A DNA stretch of 64,000 bases from contig NZ_CP142685.1 of NCBI RefSeq assembly GCF_045689735.1, forward strand, positions 1,984,001-2,048,000. Reading direction: 5' to 3'. Shown here piece by piece: positions 52,188 to 60,835 of this stretch (position 1 is the stretch's first letter; the number at the start of each line of letters is the position of its first letter). The DNA is from Halothiobacillus sp045689735 (GTDB lineage Bacteria > Pseudomonadota > Gammaproteobacteria > Halothiobacillales > Halothiobacillaceae). Position numbers and translations under genes: made by a program. The notes beneath the pieces were generated by a model. It searched no databases. It was not told the DNA's origin and was given only the letters and a program-made list of their open reading frames with translations.

Positions 52188-52676
52188 TTACTGCGGACGA
52201 CCGTGCGCGGCGGCCTGCTGTTCCTGCTGATGCTGCGCGAACAATTGATCAAAATTGATCGCCTGCAATACCAGCTGCGGGAAACCACCTTTCATCACCA
52301 GATCCGCTACCGTCTCGCGGATATACGGCTGGATCAAGTTCGGGCAGTACGCACCCAGAATCTGTTGGGTTTGCGCCTCATCGAAGCCAACGATAGTGAA
52401 AATTCCGGCGTACTGCACTTCCGCCAGATAAATGGTTTCGTTGTTATGGCTGGCCGTGGCGGTGATGGTCAAGGCCGTTTCGAACACGCCTTCACCCAAT
52501 TGGCGAGCGTTGTTGGCCACCTGCACATTCACCTCGGGCGACCAGTCACTGGCCACGAAAATATCCGGGGTCTGCGGCGATTCAAACGACACATCCTTCA
52601 GGTAAATCTTCTGGATGATGAACTGCGATTCAACCGCAGCTTGGGCGGCGGCATCGCCGTTGGCGTATTCGGTCAT
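52188..52676 (-). CDS. secB: Protein-export chaperone SecB
   Basis: Cytoplasmic tetrameric chaperone delivering preproteins to SecA. Conserved pieces: FIIQKIYLKDVSFESPQTPDIF, VNVQVANNARQLGEGVFE, EVQYAGIFTI, the LGAYCPNLIQPYIRETVADLVMKGGFPQLVLQAINFDQLFAQ end. It has 162 residues (E. coli 155). Confidence 0.97.
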   Translation of the reverse strand: MTEYANGDAAAQAAVESQFIIQKIYLKDVSFESPQTPDIFVASDWSPEVNVQVANNARQLGEGVFETALTITATASHNNETIYLAEVQYAGIFTIVGFDEAQTQQILGAYCPNLIQPYIRETVADLVMKGGFPQLVLQAINFDQLFAQHQQEQQAAAHGRPQ

Positions 52677-52839
52677 GGGTCACTCCCTTGCATGGGTGGG
52701 TGGAAAAGGGCAAACAAATCATTCGCACGGGGCGGGCATTGTACCCAGACCGCGCGCCAACGGGGGCGATCCGGGCAATTCCCGTCAACGGCCAATGTCC
52801 GGGCGCCATTGGCCAGGCGGAATTTTCCGCGCGCCCGGT

Positions 52840-53286
52840 TCAACCCGCATTTTTCAGGTAGGGCGTGAGCCATTGCTCCAGTTGCGCCAGCGGCATCGCG
52901 CCCGCCGTACGCGCCACCTCACGCCCGCCACGGAACAGAATCACGGTGGGGATGCTGCGAATGGCGAATTGCGCCGAGGTGTGCGGCGCGGCATCGGTAT
53001 CGAGCTTGGCGACCCGCAAATCCGTGCGGTGACGCTCCGCCAACTGGGCGAAGACCGGCGCCATCATCTGGCAGGGACCGCACCAGGTGGCCCAGAAATC
53101 CACCAGAACCGGCAGGTCATTCCGGGCAATGTGCCGCGCGAAGTTGGCATCGTTCAGGATGATCGGCTGACCGCTGAACAAGGGCGCACCGCATTTGCCG
53201 CACTGACCGCTTCCGGTGCGCTCGGACGGAATACGATTGACCGCCGCACACTGCGGGCAGACGACATGGATGGACTCGGCAGACAT
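52840..53286 (-). CDS. trxC: Zinc-containing thioredoxin 2
   Basis: A 148-residue thioredoxin with an N-terminal zinc ribbon, CPQC (C10, C13) and CGKC (C29, C32), then the thioredoxin fold with WCGPC at 68-72 and RSIPTVILFRGG. The start MSAESIHVV is chosen because GAGGAGGT lies just upstream. In E. coli, trxC belongs to the OxyR regulon and stands alone; here it lies between grxC and secB. Confidence 0.95.
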   Translation of the reverse strand: MSAESIHVVCPQCAAVNRIPSERTGSGQCGKCGAPLFSGQPIILNDANFARHIARNDLPVLVDFWATWCGPCQMMAPVFAQLAERHRTDLRVAKLDTDAAPHTSAQFAIRSIPTVILFRGGREVARTAGAMPLAQLEQWLTPYLKNAG

Positions 53287-53399
53287 GATGAACACCTCCT
53301 CAACCGACGAGTCGAAACCGACGAGCCTCACCCCAGCGATATAGGGCAGGCACCGAGAATTTCCAGTCTTGCCGGAAAACCCTGCGGGGCAGATCGAAT

Positions 53400-53708
53400 T
53401 CAAACCGCCGGATCAGCGGGCGAACCGGATTCCCGTCGCAACAAGGCAGGCAACTCACCCCGCGCCACCAAGGCAGACAGATCATCGAAGCCGCCCACAT
53501 GCGTAGCCCCGATAAAAATCTGGGGCACAGTCTCCCGACCGCTGCGCGCCTCCATTTCATCGCGCCGCGCCGGGTGAAAATCCACGGAAATTTCCGTATA
53601 GGCCAGCTCCTGTTTGCTCAATAGCCGCTTGGCCATATGGCAATACGGACACAACGCACTGCCATAAAGGACGATTTCGGGCGGATTGGTCATTGGTGAC
53701 GCATCCAT
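53400..53708 (-). CDS. grxC: Glutaredoxin 3
   Basis: A 102-residue glutathione-dependent thiol reductase with CPYC at 20-23 (YGSALCPYCHMAKRLL), the cis-Pro TVPQIFIGATHVGGFDDL and GSH-site residues. The ATG at 53708 has GGAGGAG eight bases upstream; an internal ATG five codons later is an alternative. It follows the rhodanese gene by 17 bases, as in yibN-grxC of E. coli. Confidence 0.94.
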   Translation of the reverse strand: MDASPMTNPPEIVLYGSALCPYCHMAKRLLSKQELAYTEISVDFHPARRDEMEARSGRETVPQIFIGATHVGGFDDLSALVARGELPALLRRESGSPADPAV

Positions 53709-53725
53709 GACATCGGCTCCTCCAT

Positions 53726-54151
53726 TCACTTCTTTGTGACCGGGTAGCTCTCGCCCTTCCACGCCATGATGCCCCCGGCCAGATGCGCGACATTCGTGAA
53801 ACCCGCCTTGACCAGTATATTGGCGCCCGCCGAAGAGCGGTTACCCGAACGGCAATACACCAAGACCGGGCTGGCCTTGTGTGATTCAAGCTCGCCCAGC
53901 TTCCCCGCCAGCGAACCCAGCGCAATGTGGCGCGCACCCTTGATATGCTCGCCCCGGAATTCATCGGTTTCGCGCACATCGATGAGCAGGGCGTTTTCCT
54001 GGCCGATCGCGCGGGCAAATTCCGCCGCACCGAGATCACGAAACTTCTTCATGCCCCGCGTCAGCTCGTTGCCAATCAGCATGACGGTCAGCACCAAGGC
54101 CGCCAGCGTGAGCATCCAGTGACGCATCAAAAAATCCATCAATTCCTGCAT
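53726..54151 (-). CDS. Membrane-anchored rhodanese, YibN-like
   Basis: A 141-residue protein. One N-terminal membrane helix (about 11-28) is followed by a single rhodanese domain: ALLIDVRETDEFRGEHIKGARHIALGSL, the persulfide-forming C100 in VYCRSGNRSSAGA, and HLAGGIMAWKG. It matches YibN in size, topology and position upstream of grxC-secB-gpsA. Together with the DUF2892 gene just upstream it holds the two parts that make up E. coli YgaP. Confidence 0.92.
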   Translation of the reverse strand: MQELMDFLMRHWMLTLAALVLTVMLIGNELTRGMKKFRDLGAAEFARAIGQENALLIDVRETDEFRGEHIKGARHIALGSLAGKLGELESHKASPVLVYCRSGNRSSAGANILVKAGFTNVAHLAGGIMAWKGESYPVTKK

Positions 54152-54222
54152 GGCACTCTGCCCCTGACAAAAAAATTCCGCCAATTATGGCGGAAGATAC
54201 CGATCGAAAACCAAACAATCGA

Positions 54223-54435
54223 TTATTGCGCGCGCCGCACGCCCAGCTTCGCCAGAATCGAATCCATCGGGCAAAACCGGGTAATGCCGCTCTGGAACAG
54301 ATTCAGGCCAACGAATGCCGTCAACCACAGCCAGCTGGGGTGCGACAAATCCACCTGCTGCGTCAGGTGCGCCAAAATCAGGCTCAGTAAAATCATCAGC
54401 CCCGCCATGATGCGGACAATGCGGTCGGTCGTCAT
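54223..54435 (-). CDS. DUF2892 membrane protein
   Basis: A 70-residue inner-membrane protein with two helices (about 4-25 and 33-52). The second is followed by GITRFCPMDSILAKLGV, the usual DUF2892 ending with a single conserved Cys. DUF2892 forms the membrane part of the rhodanese YgaP. It lies between an ArsR-type regulator and a rhodanese gene. GGAG precedes the start by nine bases. Confidence 0.87.
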   Translation of the reverse strand: MTTDRIVRIMAGLMILLSLILAHLTQQVDLSHPSWLWLTAFVGLNLFQSGITRFCPMDSILAKLGVRRAQ

Positions 54436-54510
54436 CAGTCAAACTCCACAGATCGTTGATTAATCAGATCAATCGACTTCCGTGTCGTTCTGGGTCAAAT
54501 TCATGACCCA

Positions 54511-54801
54511 TCAATTAAAGGGGCAGAACACTTCCTGCATCATGCCAATCAGGCGCAGCGTGCGCGCATCGGAGACCCGGTAATACACCCGGTTTGCGTC
54601 TTTGCGCGAGGCGAGAATCCCCTTGTCGCGCAAGATCGCCAGATGCTGGGAAATATTGCTTTGGGTCGTCCCCACGGCATCGACGATTTCCTGCACATGC
54701 AGCTCCCGATCGCCCAGCACGCACAAAATCTTCAGCCGCAGCGGGTGTGACATCGCCTTCAGCGAACGCGACGCGCGGTCGATGTCTTCCGTGCGCGCCA
54801 T
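54511..54801 (-). CDS. ArsR-family regulator, BigR/SqrR/YgaV-like (probable persulfide sensor)
   Basis: A 96-residue winged-helix repressor, start MARTEDIDRASR at 54801 with GGAGC five bases upstream. The metal motif ELCVCDL of ArsR is replaced by ELHVQEI, so it is not a classical arsenic sensor. It keeps two Cys: C27 in LKILCVLGD and C93 in EVFCPFN. These are at the places of the redox pair of BigR, SqrR and YgaV, which form a di- or tetrasulfide upon exposure to sulfide. The HTH is TTQSNISQHLAILRDKGIL. It is the first gene of the DUF2892/rhodanese/grxC/trxC/secB/gpsA run. Confidence 0.85.
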   Translation of the reverse strand: MARTEDIDRASRSLKAMSHPLRLKILCVLGDRELHVQEIVDAVGTTQSNISQHLAILRDKGILASRKDANRVYYRVSDARTLRLIGMMQEVFCPFN

Positions 54802-55038
54802 CAATCGCTCCGAACCACACTCATTCATTTCAAGAATCATTCGTACTTTCCGAACTTAACGCTAAAATCGGGCTGCTCGAGCGTTCTGACACCCGGGGGC
54901 ATCCGTGCCCGCCCGCTCAACCCACCGCCGCCGCCCGCGCGTAGGATTCGCCAGGCGGAAGAGAAATCTTGGCGCATACTAACGATTTTTCACCGCATTG
55001 TCGTGCATCGTTGAAAATTTGCCGCGAATTTTGCCTTT

Positions 55039-56271
55039 ATGCTTCACGATCACGCTTTTTTTCGATTTTTACGCCCGCTGGCTGTCGCCTGGCTGTGGCT
55101 TGCCGTTCCGGTGCTCGCCTTTGCGGCACCCGACAGCCGCACGATCAATCAAGCGATCGAGCAACAGCGTCAGGCGCTGGAACACACCCGTAAGGCGCAA
55201 CAATCCTTGCGGCAACAGCTCACGCGCACCCAGCAAGCCATGGCGTCTTCTGAGGCGAAGCGGGATGATCTGGCCGATGAGCGCGACCGGATCGCCGCCC
55301 AACAAGCCGAACTTCAAGCGCGCGCCGAGGCACTCGATGAACAGATGCGCGCACAAAAACAACGAATCGACACCGGCTTGCGACTGGCCTACAGCCTGAG
55401 CAATCAGCACCCGCTGGGCGCACTCCTCGACCCGCGCCACGCACTCGATGATGCTCGATTTTTACACTACCTGCAGCAGATTCTGACGCAGACCAACCAG
55501 CAAATCGCCGAATTACACCACGATCAGCAAGCCGCCACCGCCAACCAGCAAGCCTTGACGCGGGCCGCCCAGAAACTGGATCAGGCACAGCAACAGCTCG
55601 ACGCCGAGCATCAGCGCTACCAGGCGGCGCAGGCGGAACAAAACCGGCTGCTGAGTCAGCTCGTTGCCCAGGCAGACGCCCAATCGCAAGCACTGGCCGA
55701 ACTCTTGGCGAAGAAGAAAACGCTGGACGAAGAAATCGTCCGACTCAACGCCGCGACGCAATCGGCCAAAACGGCGCGCGAACCCCACGCACCCGCCCAG
55801 TCGGGCGCTCAGCCGCGCAGCGCACTCTCCGAAGAAGAACTGGAAGCACAGGCGCCACGCCCTGCCGCGACCCCGGCGGCGGTCAATGGCGGTATTCCGG
55901 TTTCCGGCAAGATTCTGCGCGCCTATGGCGCAGAAATCGCCGATGGGGACATGCGCGCCCAGGGGATTTCCTTTGCCGCCCCGGCGGGCAGCCCGGTGCG
56001 CGCCGTGGCCGCGGGTCGCGTGATTTTTGCCGACAGCATGAAAGGCTGGGGCGAGCTGGTGATTCTCAAACACCCGGGCGGCTATCTGTCGCTGTATGCC
56101 AACAACAGCGCGCTCAGCGTGCGCACGGGGCAACAGGTCAGCGCGGGCGCGGTGATTGCCCGCTGTGGTCAGCTCAATGGACGGGAGAGCGGGTTATATT
56201 TCGAGGTGCGACGCGGGAACGATCCCGTCAACCCGAGCCGATGGGCGGCCTATCGTCAGGCACGGCGATAA
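55039..56271 (+). CDS. envC: EnvC-like murein hydrolase activator (degenerate LytM)
   Basis: A 410-residue periplasmic protein. A signal peptide (about 1-29) is followed by a long coiled coil (31-245, Gln/Ala/Arg-rich heptads) and a C-terminal M23/LytM domain. The zinc ligands are lost: the H-x3-D site is replaced near QGISFAAPAGSPVRAVAAG, and YANNSAL and LYFEVRRG stand where YxHL and HFE/HxH would be. EnvC has the same defects and acts by activating amidases AmiA/AmiB at the septum. No strong ribosome site is seen before the ATG. It is followed by ctpA, the usual envC-ctpA neighbourhood. Confidence 0.9.
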   Translation: MLHDHAFFRFLRPLAVAWLWLAVPVLAFAAPDSRTINQAIEQQRQALEHTRKAQQSLRQQLTRTQQAMASSEAKRDDLADERDRIAAQQAELQARAEALDEQMRAQKQRIDTGLRLAYSLSNQHPLGALLDPRHALDDARFLHYLQQILTQTNQQIAELHHDQQAATANQQALTRAAQKLDQAQQQLDAEHQRYQAAQAEQNRLLSQLVAQADAQSQALAELLAKKKTLDEEIVRLNAATQSAKTAREPHAPAQSGAQPRSALSEEELEAQAPRPAATPAAVNGGIPVSGKILRAYGAEIADGDMRAQGISFAAPAGSPVRAVAAGRVIFADSMKGWGELVILKHPGGYLSLYANNSALSVRTGQQVSAGAVIARCGQLNGRESGLYFEVRRGNDPVNPSRWAAYRQARR

Positions 56272-56292
56272 CGCCGCAGGGTCGGTTTCCTT

Positions 56293-56300
56293 GCTATGCT
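56293..56300 (+). promoter_or_regulatory. Possible extended -10 of the ctpA promoter
   Basis: TGC-TATGCT here resembles the extended -10 of the feo promoter (TGC-TATACT). A clear -35 was not found. The ctpA start is 78 bases further. Confidence 0.3.
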
Positions 56301-56377
56301 GATCATCTGCGCACGAAGCGAACCGTGGCGCGTTTTTTGGTCACAGCCACCAACCTTTTGATGGAGTAATAAAATTC

Positions 56378-57745
56378 ATGGCTCACTGGTTGCGCAAATC
56401 TACTGCCTTGGGCGTTGCTGCCGCCTTCGGTTTTTCTGTCGCGATTGCGATCAACGCGATGGCCGATAAAGACGACGCAGCCAATACGGCTTCGGACAAC
56501 AGCATTCCTCTGAGTGAGTTACGCACCTTCACCGATGTGCTGACCCGCGTCAAAGCAGATTATGTCGATCCGGTCAGCGACAAGACACTGATGGATAACG
56601 CGATTCGCGGGATGATCGACCGGCTCGACCCGCATTCCAACTACCTCGACAAGGCGGAATTCAAGGATCTGCAGGAAACCACCACCGGCAAGTTTGGCGG
56701 CTTGGGGATTCAGGTCGGCATGAAAGACAAGGTGCTGACCGTGATTGCGCCGATCGACGACACTCCCGCACAAAAGGCGGGCATCAAATCCGGCGACAAG
56801 ATCGTGAAGATCAACGGCGAGTTCACCCAGGGGCTGGATCTGGAGCGCGCCGTCAAGCTGATGCGGGGCGATCCCGGCACCAAAATCACACTCACCCTGG
56901 TGCGCGATGGCGTCGAAAAGCCGTTTGATGTCACCCTCGAACGCGCCATCATCAATGTCAAATCCGTCAAGGCGCGGATGCTCGACCCGAATTTCGGCTA
57001 TGTGCGCATCGCGCAGTTCCAGTCAGACACCAGCGAGCAGCTCAATGATGCGCTCAAACAACTGGTCAAGGACAACGACAACCATCCCCTCAAAGGGCTG
57101 GTGCTCGACCTGCGCAACAACCCCGGCGGCGTGCTGCAAGCGGCGGTCGGCGTGGTCGATACCTTCGTCAACAGCGGCTTGATCGTGTACACCAATGGCC
57201 GCGATGCCGACTCGAAAATGAGCTTCAAGGCGCACGAAGGCGATGCGCTCAATGGGGCGCCGATCGTGGTGCTGATCAACGGCGGTTCGGCCTCGGCCTC
57301 GGAAATCGTCGCGGGGGCGCTACAGGACGATGGCCGCGCCCTCATCGCGGGCGAGCGCAGCTTCGGCAAAGGCTCGGTGCAATCGATCATGCCGCTGTCC
57401 AACGGCGGCGCGTTGCGGCTGACCACGGCGCTGTACTTCACGCCGTCTGGCCGCTCGATTCAGGGCAAGGGCATCACACCGGATGTCGAGGTTCACCAGC
57501 TCAAGGTATCGGATATCGACAAGGTCTTTAATATCCGCGAAGCGGATCTGAGCGGCCATCTTGGCAATCCGAACGAGAAAAAGGGCGAGAAGGAACCGGC
57601 CACCCCGGCGCAGCCGATCAAGCAAATGCTCGATACCGACGGCAAACCGCTGGTCGAAACCGACTACCAGCTCTATGAAGGGCTGAGCCTGCTGAAAGGC
57701 ATGGCCATCATGGCGCAGCGCGACAAGCAGAAAGCCAGCCAATAA
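56378..57745 (+). CDS. ctpA: C-terminal processing peptidase CtpA (S41A)
   Basis: A 455-residue periplasmic serine protease. A signal/anchor segment (about 8-28), a helical domain with DRLDPHSNYLDKAEF, a PDZ domain (about 107-195, GGLGIQVGMKDKVLTVIAPI) and the protease core follow. The catalytic Ser is in GGSASASEIVAG (S306) and the Lys in GERSFGKGSVQ (K331), the S41 dyad. In other bacteria such proteases turn over peptidoglycan hydrolases and envelope proteins, which fits its place beside envC. The C-terminal tail carries a charged NEKKGEKEP stretch. Confidence 0.95.
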   Translation: MAHWLRKSTALGVAAAFGFSVAIAINAMADKDDAANTASDNSIPLSELRTFTDVLTRVKADYVDPVSDKTLMDNAIRGMIDRLDPHSNYLDKAEFKDLQETTTGKFGGLGIQVGMKDKVLTVIAPIDDTPAQKAGIKSGDKIVKINGEFTQGLDLERAVKLMRGDPGTKITLTLVRDGVEKPFDVTLERAIINVKSVKARMLDPNFGYVRIAQFQSDTSEQLNDALKQLVKDNDNHPLKGLVLDLRNNPGGVLQAAVGVVDTFVNSGLIVYTNGRDADSKMSFKAHEGDALNGAPIVVLINGGSASASEIVAGALQDDGRALIAGERSFGKGSVQSIMPLSNGGALRLTTALYFTPSGRSIQGKGITPDVEVHQLKVSDIDKVFNIREADLSGHLGNPNEKKGEKEPATPAQPIKQMLDTDGKPLVETDYQLYEGLSLLKGMAIMAQRDKQKASQ

Positions 57746-57781
57746 CCGCACAAAAGGCAGCGATTCGCTGCTCTGCATTCC

Positions 57782-57811
57782 CGACCCGGACGCGATAAGC
57801 TTACCGGGTCG
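57782..57811 (+). terminator. Inverted repeat after ctpA, possible terminator
   Basis: CGACCCGG (57782-57789) pairs with CCGGGTCG (57804-57811) around 14 bases, followed by AATCATTTC, a poor T-run. It lies between ctpA and the DJ-1 gene. Confidence 0.4.
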
Positions 57812-57846
57812 AATCATTTCTACAGCCATCTAAACAGGAGTTACCC

Positions 57847-58401
57847 ATGTCACCCAAAGCCATGATCCTGCTCGCGCCCGGCTTCGAAGAGCTGGAAGCC
57901 GTCACCATCATCGATTTACTGCGCCGCGCCAAATTTCAGATTCAGATCCTCAGCTTGCGGGAGGATGAAGTCACCGGCGCCCGAGGCACCCGCCTCGTCA
58001 CCGATGGCAATCTGGCGCTGCTCAACAAACAAGCGGTCGTCGATTTGATCGTATTGCCCGGGGGGCAGCCGGGTGTGGATCACCTGGCCGCCGATGAGCG
58101 CGTGATTGCTTTAGTGAAAACCCAGGCCGCCGCAGGCCGCTGGGTGGCCGCCCTCTGCGCCGCGCCGAAAGTGCTGGCCAAAGCCGGGCTGATCCGCGGC
58201 AAACGCATCACGCATTACCCCGGCGCATTGACCGAGCAAGAGCAGGCCGGTGCCAGCGTAAGCACGCAAGCGGTCGAGGTCGATGGCAAGCTCATCACGG
58301 GTCGCAGCCCCGGTGCGGCGATGGATTTTGCGCTGACCCTCATCGAACAACTCAGCGGGAAAGCCCTGCGCGACGAGGTCGAAGCCGGATTGGTGCGCTG
58401 A
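57847..58401 (+). CDS. DJ-1/PfpI family protein, YajL-like
   Basis: A 184-residue protein of the DJ-1 fold. The acidic residue partner is in PGFEELEAVTI (E14-E15), and the nucleophile elbow is WVAALCAAPKVLAKAGL with C104. PGGQPGVDHL and KRITHYPGALTEQEQ are typical of the YajL branch. Family members act as redox-sensitive chaperones and have been reported as glyoxalases. GGAG precedes the ATG. It is a single gene converging with the dehydrogenase. Confidence 0.88.
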   Translation: MSPKAMILLAPGFEELEAVTIIDLLRRAKFQIQILSLREDEVTGARGTRLVTDGNLALLNKQAVVDLIVLPGGQPGVDHLAADERVIALVKTQAAAGRWVAALCAAPKVLAKAGLIRGKRITHYPGALTEQEQAGASVSTQAVEVDGKLITGRSPGAAMDFALTLIEQLSGKALRDEVEAGLVR

Positions 58402-58414
58402 ACCGGCCGCGTTT

Positions 58415-59266
58415 TCAGCCCTCGGGCGGTACGAACTGGGCAAACAGCGTGCTGTAATCCTCATCCGCATGCCCTGCTCGGGCGCGCTCGTCGAGCACCT
58501 GGCTCAGTGTCTGCAATAACCGCGTGTCGATCTGCCGTTCTGCAGCGGCCTCGGTGAACAGCCGGAGGTCTTTTTGCAAGTGCTTGAGCGGAAAATTGGC
58601 CGGCACAAACGCACGCGCCTCCATCCGCGCAAGTTTCTTGTCGAATGTCGGCGCATACAGTGCGCTTTGTCGCAGCGTGTCCATGAATTGCGCCACGGCC
58701 ACCCCCTCGCGCTGCACCAAACCCAGACTCATCGAAAACGCGGCGGTCAGGCTGCCAATCAGTTGGTTCATCGCCAGTTTGACCGCGGCGCCCTGACCGA
58801 TCGCACCAAAATGCGTGGGCACACCCAACAACCGCAACAGCGGTTCCTGGGCGGCAAATACTGCGGGGTCGCCGCCAACCAGAATTTGCAGACTGCCGTC
58901 CTGTGCCTGCGGGGTGGAACCCAGCACCGGGGTTTCAAGATACTGCGCCCCGGCTGCGGTGAGGCTGGTCGCCAGCGCCCGCGACTGCGCCGGGGCGATG
59001 GTGGCACCGTTCAGAATCGTTTTACCGGCAAGCCCCGCCGCCTGACCGTGATCGCACAACACGGCCGTACAAGCCGCCGCATCCGCCAGCATCACCCATA
59101 CGACCTCGGCACCCGCCAGCGCTTCCGCCAGATCCTGGCTGATCGCCACCCCAGGCAACGGCGCTCCCGGCGAACGGTTATAACCCGTGACGCGCAGCCC
59201 CTGACACTGCAACCGCTGGGCGATGGCGCGCCCCATCAACCCCAAGCCAATCACGGCGATGTGCAT
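58415..59266 (-). CDS. NAD(P)-dependent beta-hydroxyacid dehydrogenase family protein
   Basis: A 283-residue enzyme. The nucleotide loop AVIGLGLMGRAIAQRLQCQG starts the protein. VETPVLGS-like YLETPVLGSTPQAQDG is the substrate-binding motif, and the catalytic Lys is in GQGAAVKLAMNQLIGS. FPLKHLQKDLRL is the last signature. Members reduce 3-hydroxyisobutyrate, tartronate or succinic semialdehyde (glyoxylate) or imines; the substrate is not decidable. It diverges from dgt. Confidence 0.83.
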   Translation of the reverse strand: MHIAVIGLGLMGRAIAQRLQCQGLRVTGYNRSPGAPLPGVAISQDLAEALAGAEVVWVMLADAAACTAVLCDHGQAAGLAGKTILNGATIAPAQSRALATSLTAAGAQYLETPVLGSTPQAQDGSLQILVGGDPAVFAAQEPLLRLLGVPTHFGAIGQGAAVKLAMNQLIGSLTAAFSMSLGLVQREGVAVAQFMDTLRQSALYAPTFDKKLARMEARAFVPANFPLKHLQKDLRLFTEAAAERQIDTRLLQTLSQVLDERARAGHADEDYSTLFAQFVPPEG

Positions 59267-59362
59267 GACACGCTCCTCTGTAGTTTTCGTTCGTGGGATG
59301 ATGCCGCAAAATACGGACTTTCCCCAGCTTCCGCCACCTTCAGTTTGCGAGCGCCGCCGTCG

Positions 59363-60835
59363 ATGAATCCCCCCGCGCCTGTTCGGTCGCCGAGCCCCGA
59401 CGACCCCGAAACCGCCCAGTGGTCGCGCTGGCTGAATGCCGCGCGCCGCCGCCCCAGCGCCGCCGCAGCGCCGTTATTCGCCACCGAAACCCGGACAGAA
59501 ATCGAACGCGATTATGACCGGGTTCTGTTTTCCACGCCGGTGCGGCGCATGGCGGACAAAACCCAGGTGTTTCCGCTGGATCGCGGCGACAGCGTGCGCA
59601 CCCGCCTGACGCATTCGCATGAAGTGGCCAATCTCGCCCGCTCCATCGGCATCGATCTCGTCTTCAACCGGGGTCTGGCGGCGGCGCTGCCCCATGCCCG
59701 CCGTGATATTCCCGCGCTGCTCGCCACGCTGGGGCTGGCGCACGATCTGGGCAACCCGCCCTTTGGACATCAGGGCGAAGCGGCGATCAGCCGGTGGTTT
59801 GCGCAACATCAGCACCGCGTACTGGCCGAATCGAGCGGACTCAGCCCCGCCATGCGGCAGGATTTTCTGGCCTTCGAGGGCAATGCGCAAACGCTACGGC
59901 TGCTCACCAAACTGCAATTGATCAACGACGATTACGGCCTGAATCTCACCGTCGCCACCCTGGCCGCGCTGATCAAATACCCCACCGCCAGCGACGCCTG
60001 CGATCGGCGCACCGTGGTACGAAAAAAGCACGGGTATTTCCAGTCCGAACAGGCGCTGGTGCAGGCCGTGCAAACCGCCACCGGCCTCGCGCCGGATCAG
60101 CGCCACCCGCTGACCTGGGTGCTGGAAGCCTGTGATGACATCGCCTATTCCGTGCTGGATGCCGAAGATGCCGTCAAAAAGGGGCTGCTTTCATTCACCG
60201 ATATTCTCGCGTTTTTGCGTCACCACGCCGACGATGACCCGGTCGTGACGGAGATGTGCCGTCTGGCTGAGCGGGAACATCGGCAGTATCGTGCGGTCGG
60301 GCTATCCCCGGCAGAACTCAACGACATCTCGATGCAAACCTTTCGCATCCGGGCGATCGGGGCGCTCATGCAGGCCGTGGCCGACAGCTTCATCACCCAG
60401 TTGCCGGCCATCCGCAACAACACCCTGACCGAGGAGTTGCTGGATGCCTCCCCCGCCGGCCGCCTGCTCAGCGCACTCAAGGCGTGCAATTGGCAACATG
60501 TGTACCGGCACAAATCAGTGCTGAAGGTCGAACTCACTGGCTTCGAGGTGATTCACGGCCTGATGGATGCCTTTTGGTTCGCCATCACCGACCGGCGCGA
60601 TCCGGCCGACCCCGCCAGTCCGCGCAACGGGCCTTTATCCAGCTATCTGTACCAACTGATTTCCGAAAACTACCGCCGCGTGTTTGAAGACCCACGCAAC
60701 CCCATGCCGCTGCGTTACCGCGAAGCGCAACTGCTGACCGATATGCTCTCCGGCATGACCGACAGCTTCGCGGTGCGCACCCTGGCGCATCTGCGCGAAG
60801 CTGGCTTCACCCGCCCCCCTGAGACCACCCGATGA
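59363..60835 (+). CDS. dgt: Deoxyguanosinetriphosphate triphosphohydrolase
   Basis: HD-domain enzyme splitting dGTP to deoxyguanosine and triphosphate. The start at MNPPAPVRSPS gives 490 residues. After a Pro/Arg-rich leader of about 40 residues come RDYDRVLFSTPVRRMADKTQVFPL, the HD motifs TRLTHSHEVANLAR and LAHDLGNPPFGHQGE, the FEGNAQTLRLL segment and EACDDIAYSVLDAEDAVKKG. The long form with the Dgt subfamily pattern fits gammaproteobacterial dgt. Its stop overlaps the start of the next gene (ATGA), coupling two dNTP-degrading enzymes. Confidence 0.95.
   Translation: MNPPAPVRSPSPDDPETAQWSRWLNAARRRPSAAAAPLFATETRTEIERDYDRVLFSTPVRRMADKTQVFPLDRGDSVRTRLTHSHEVANLARSIGIDLVFNRGLAAALPHARRDIPALLATLGLAHDLGNPPFGHQGEAAISRWFAQHQHRVLAESSGLSPAMRQDFLAFEGNAQTLRLLTKLQLINDDYGLNLTVATLAALIKYPTASDACDRRTVVRKKHGYFQSEQALVQAVQTATGLAPDQRHPLTWVLEACDDIAYSVLDAEDAVKKGLLSFTDILAFLRHHADDDPVVTEMCRLAEREHRQYRAVGLSPAELNDISMQTFRIRAIGALMQAVADSFITQLPAIRNNTLTEELLDASPAGRLLSALKACNWQHVYRHKSVLKVELTGFEVIHGLMDAFWFAITDRRDPADPASPRNGPLSSYLYQLISENYRRVFEDPRNPMPLRYREAQLLTDMLSGMTDSFAVRTLAHLREAGFTRPPETTR

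Noticed and set aside
54511..54801. Arsenic-resistance regulator ArsR
   Set aside because: The CVC metal motif is absent, no arsB or arsC is nearby, and the Cys pair matches the persulfide-sensing branch.
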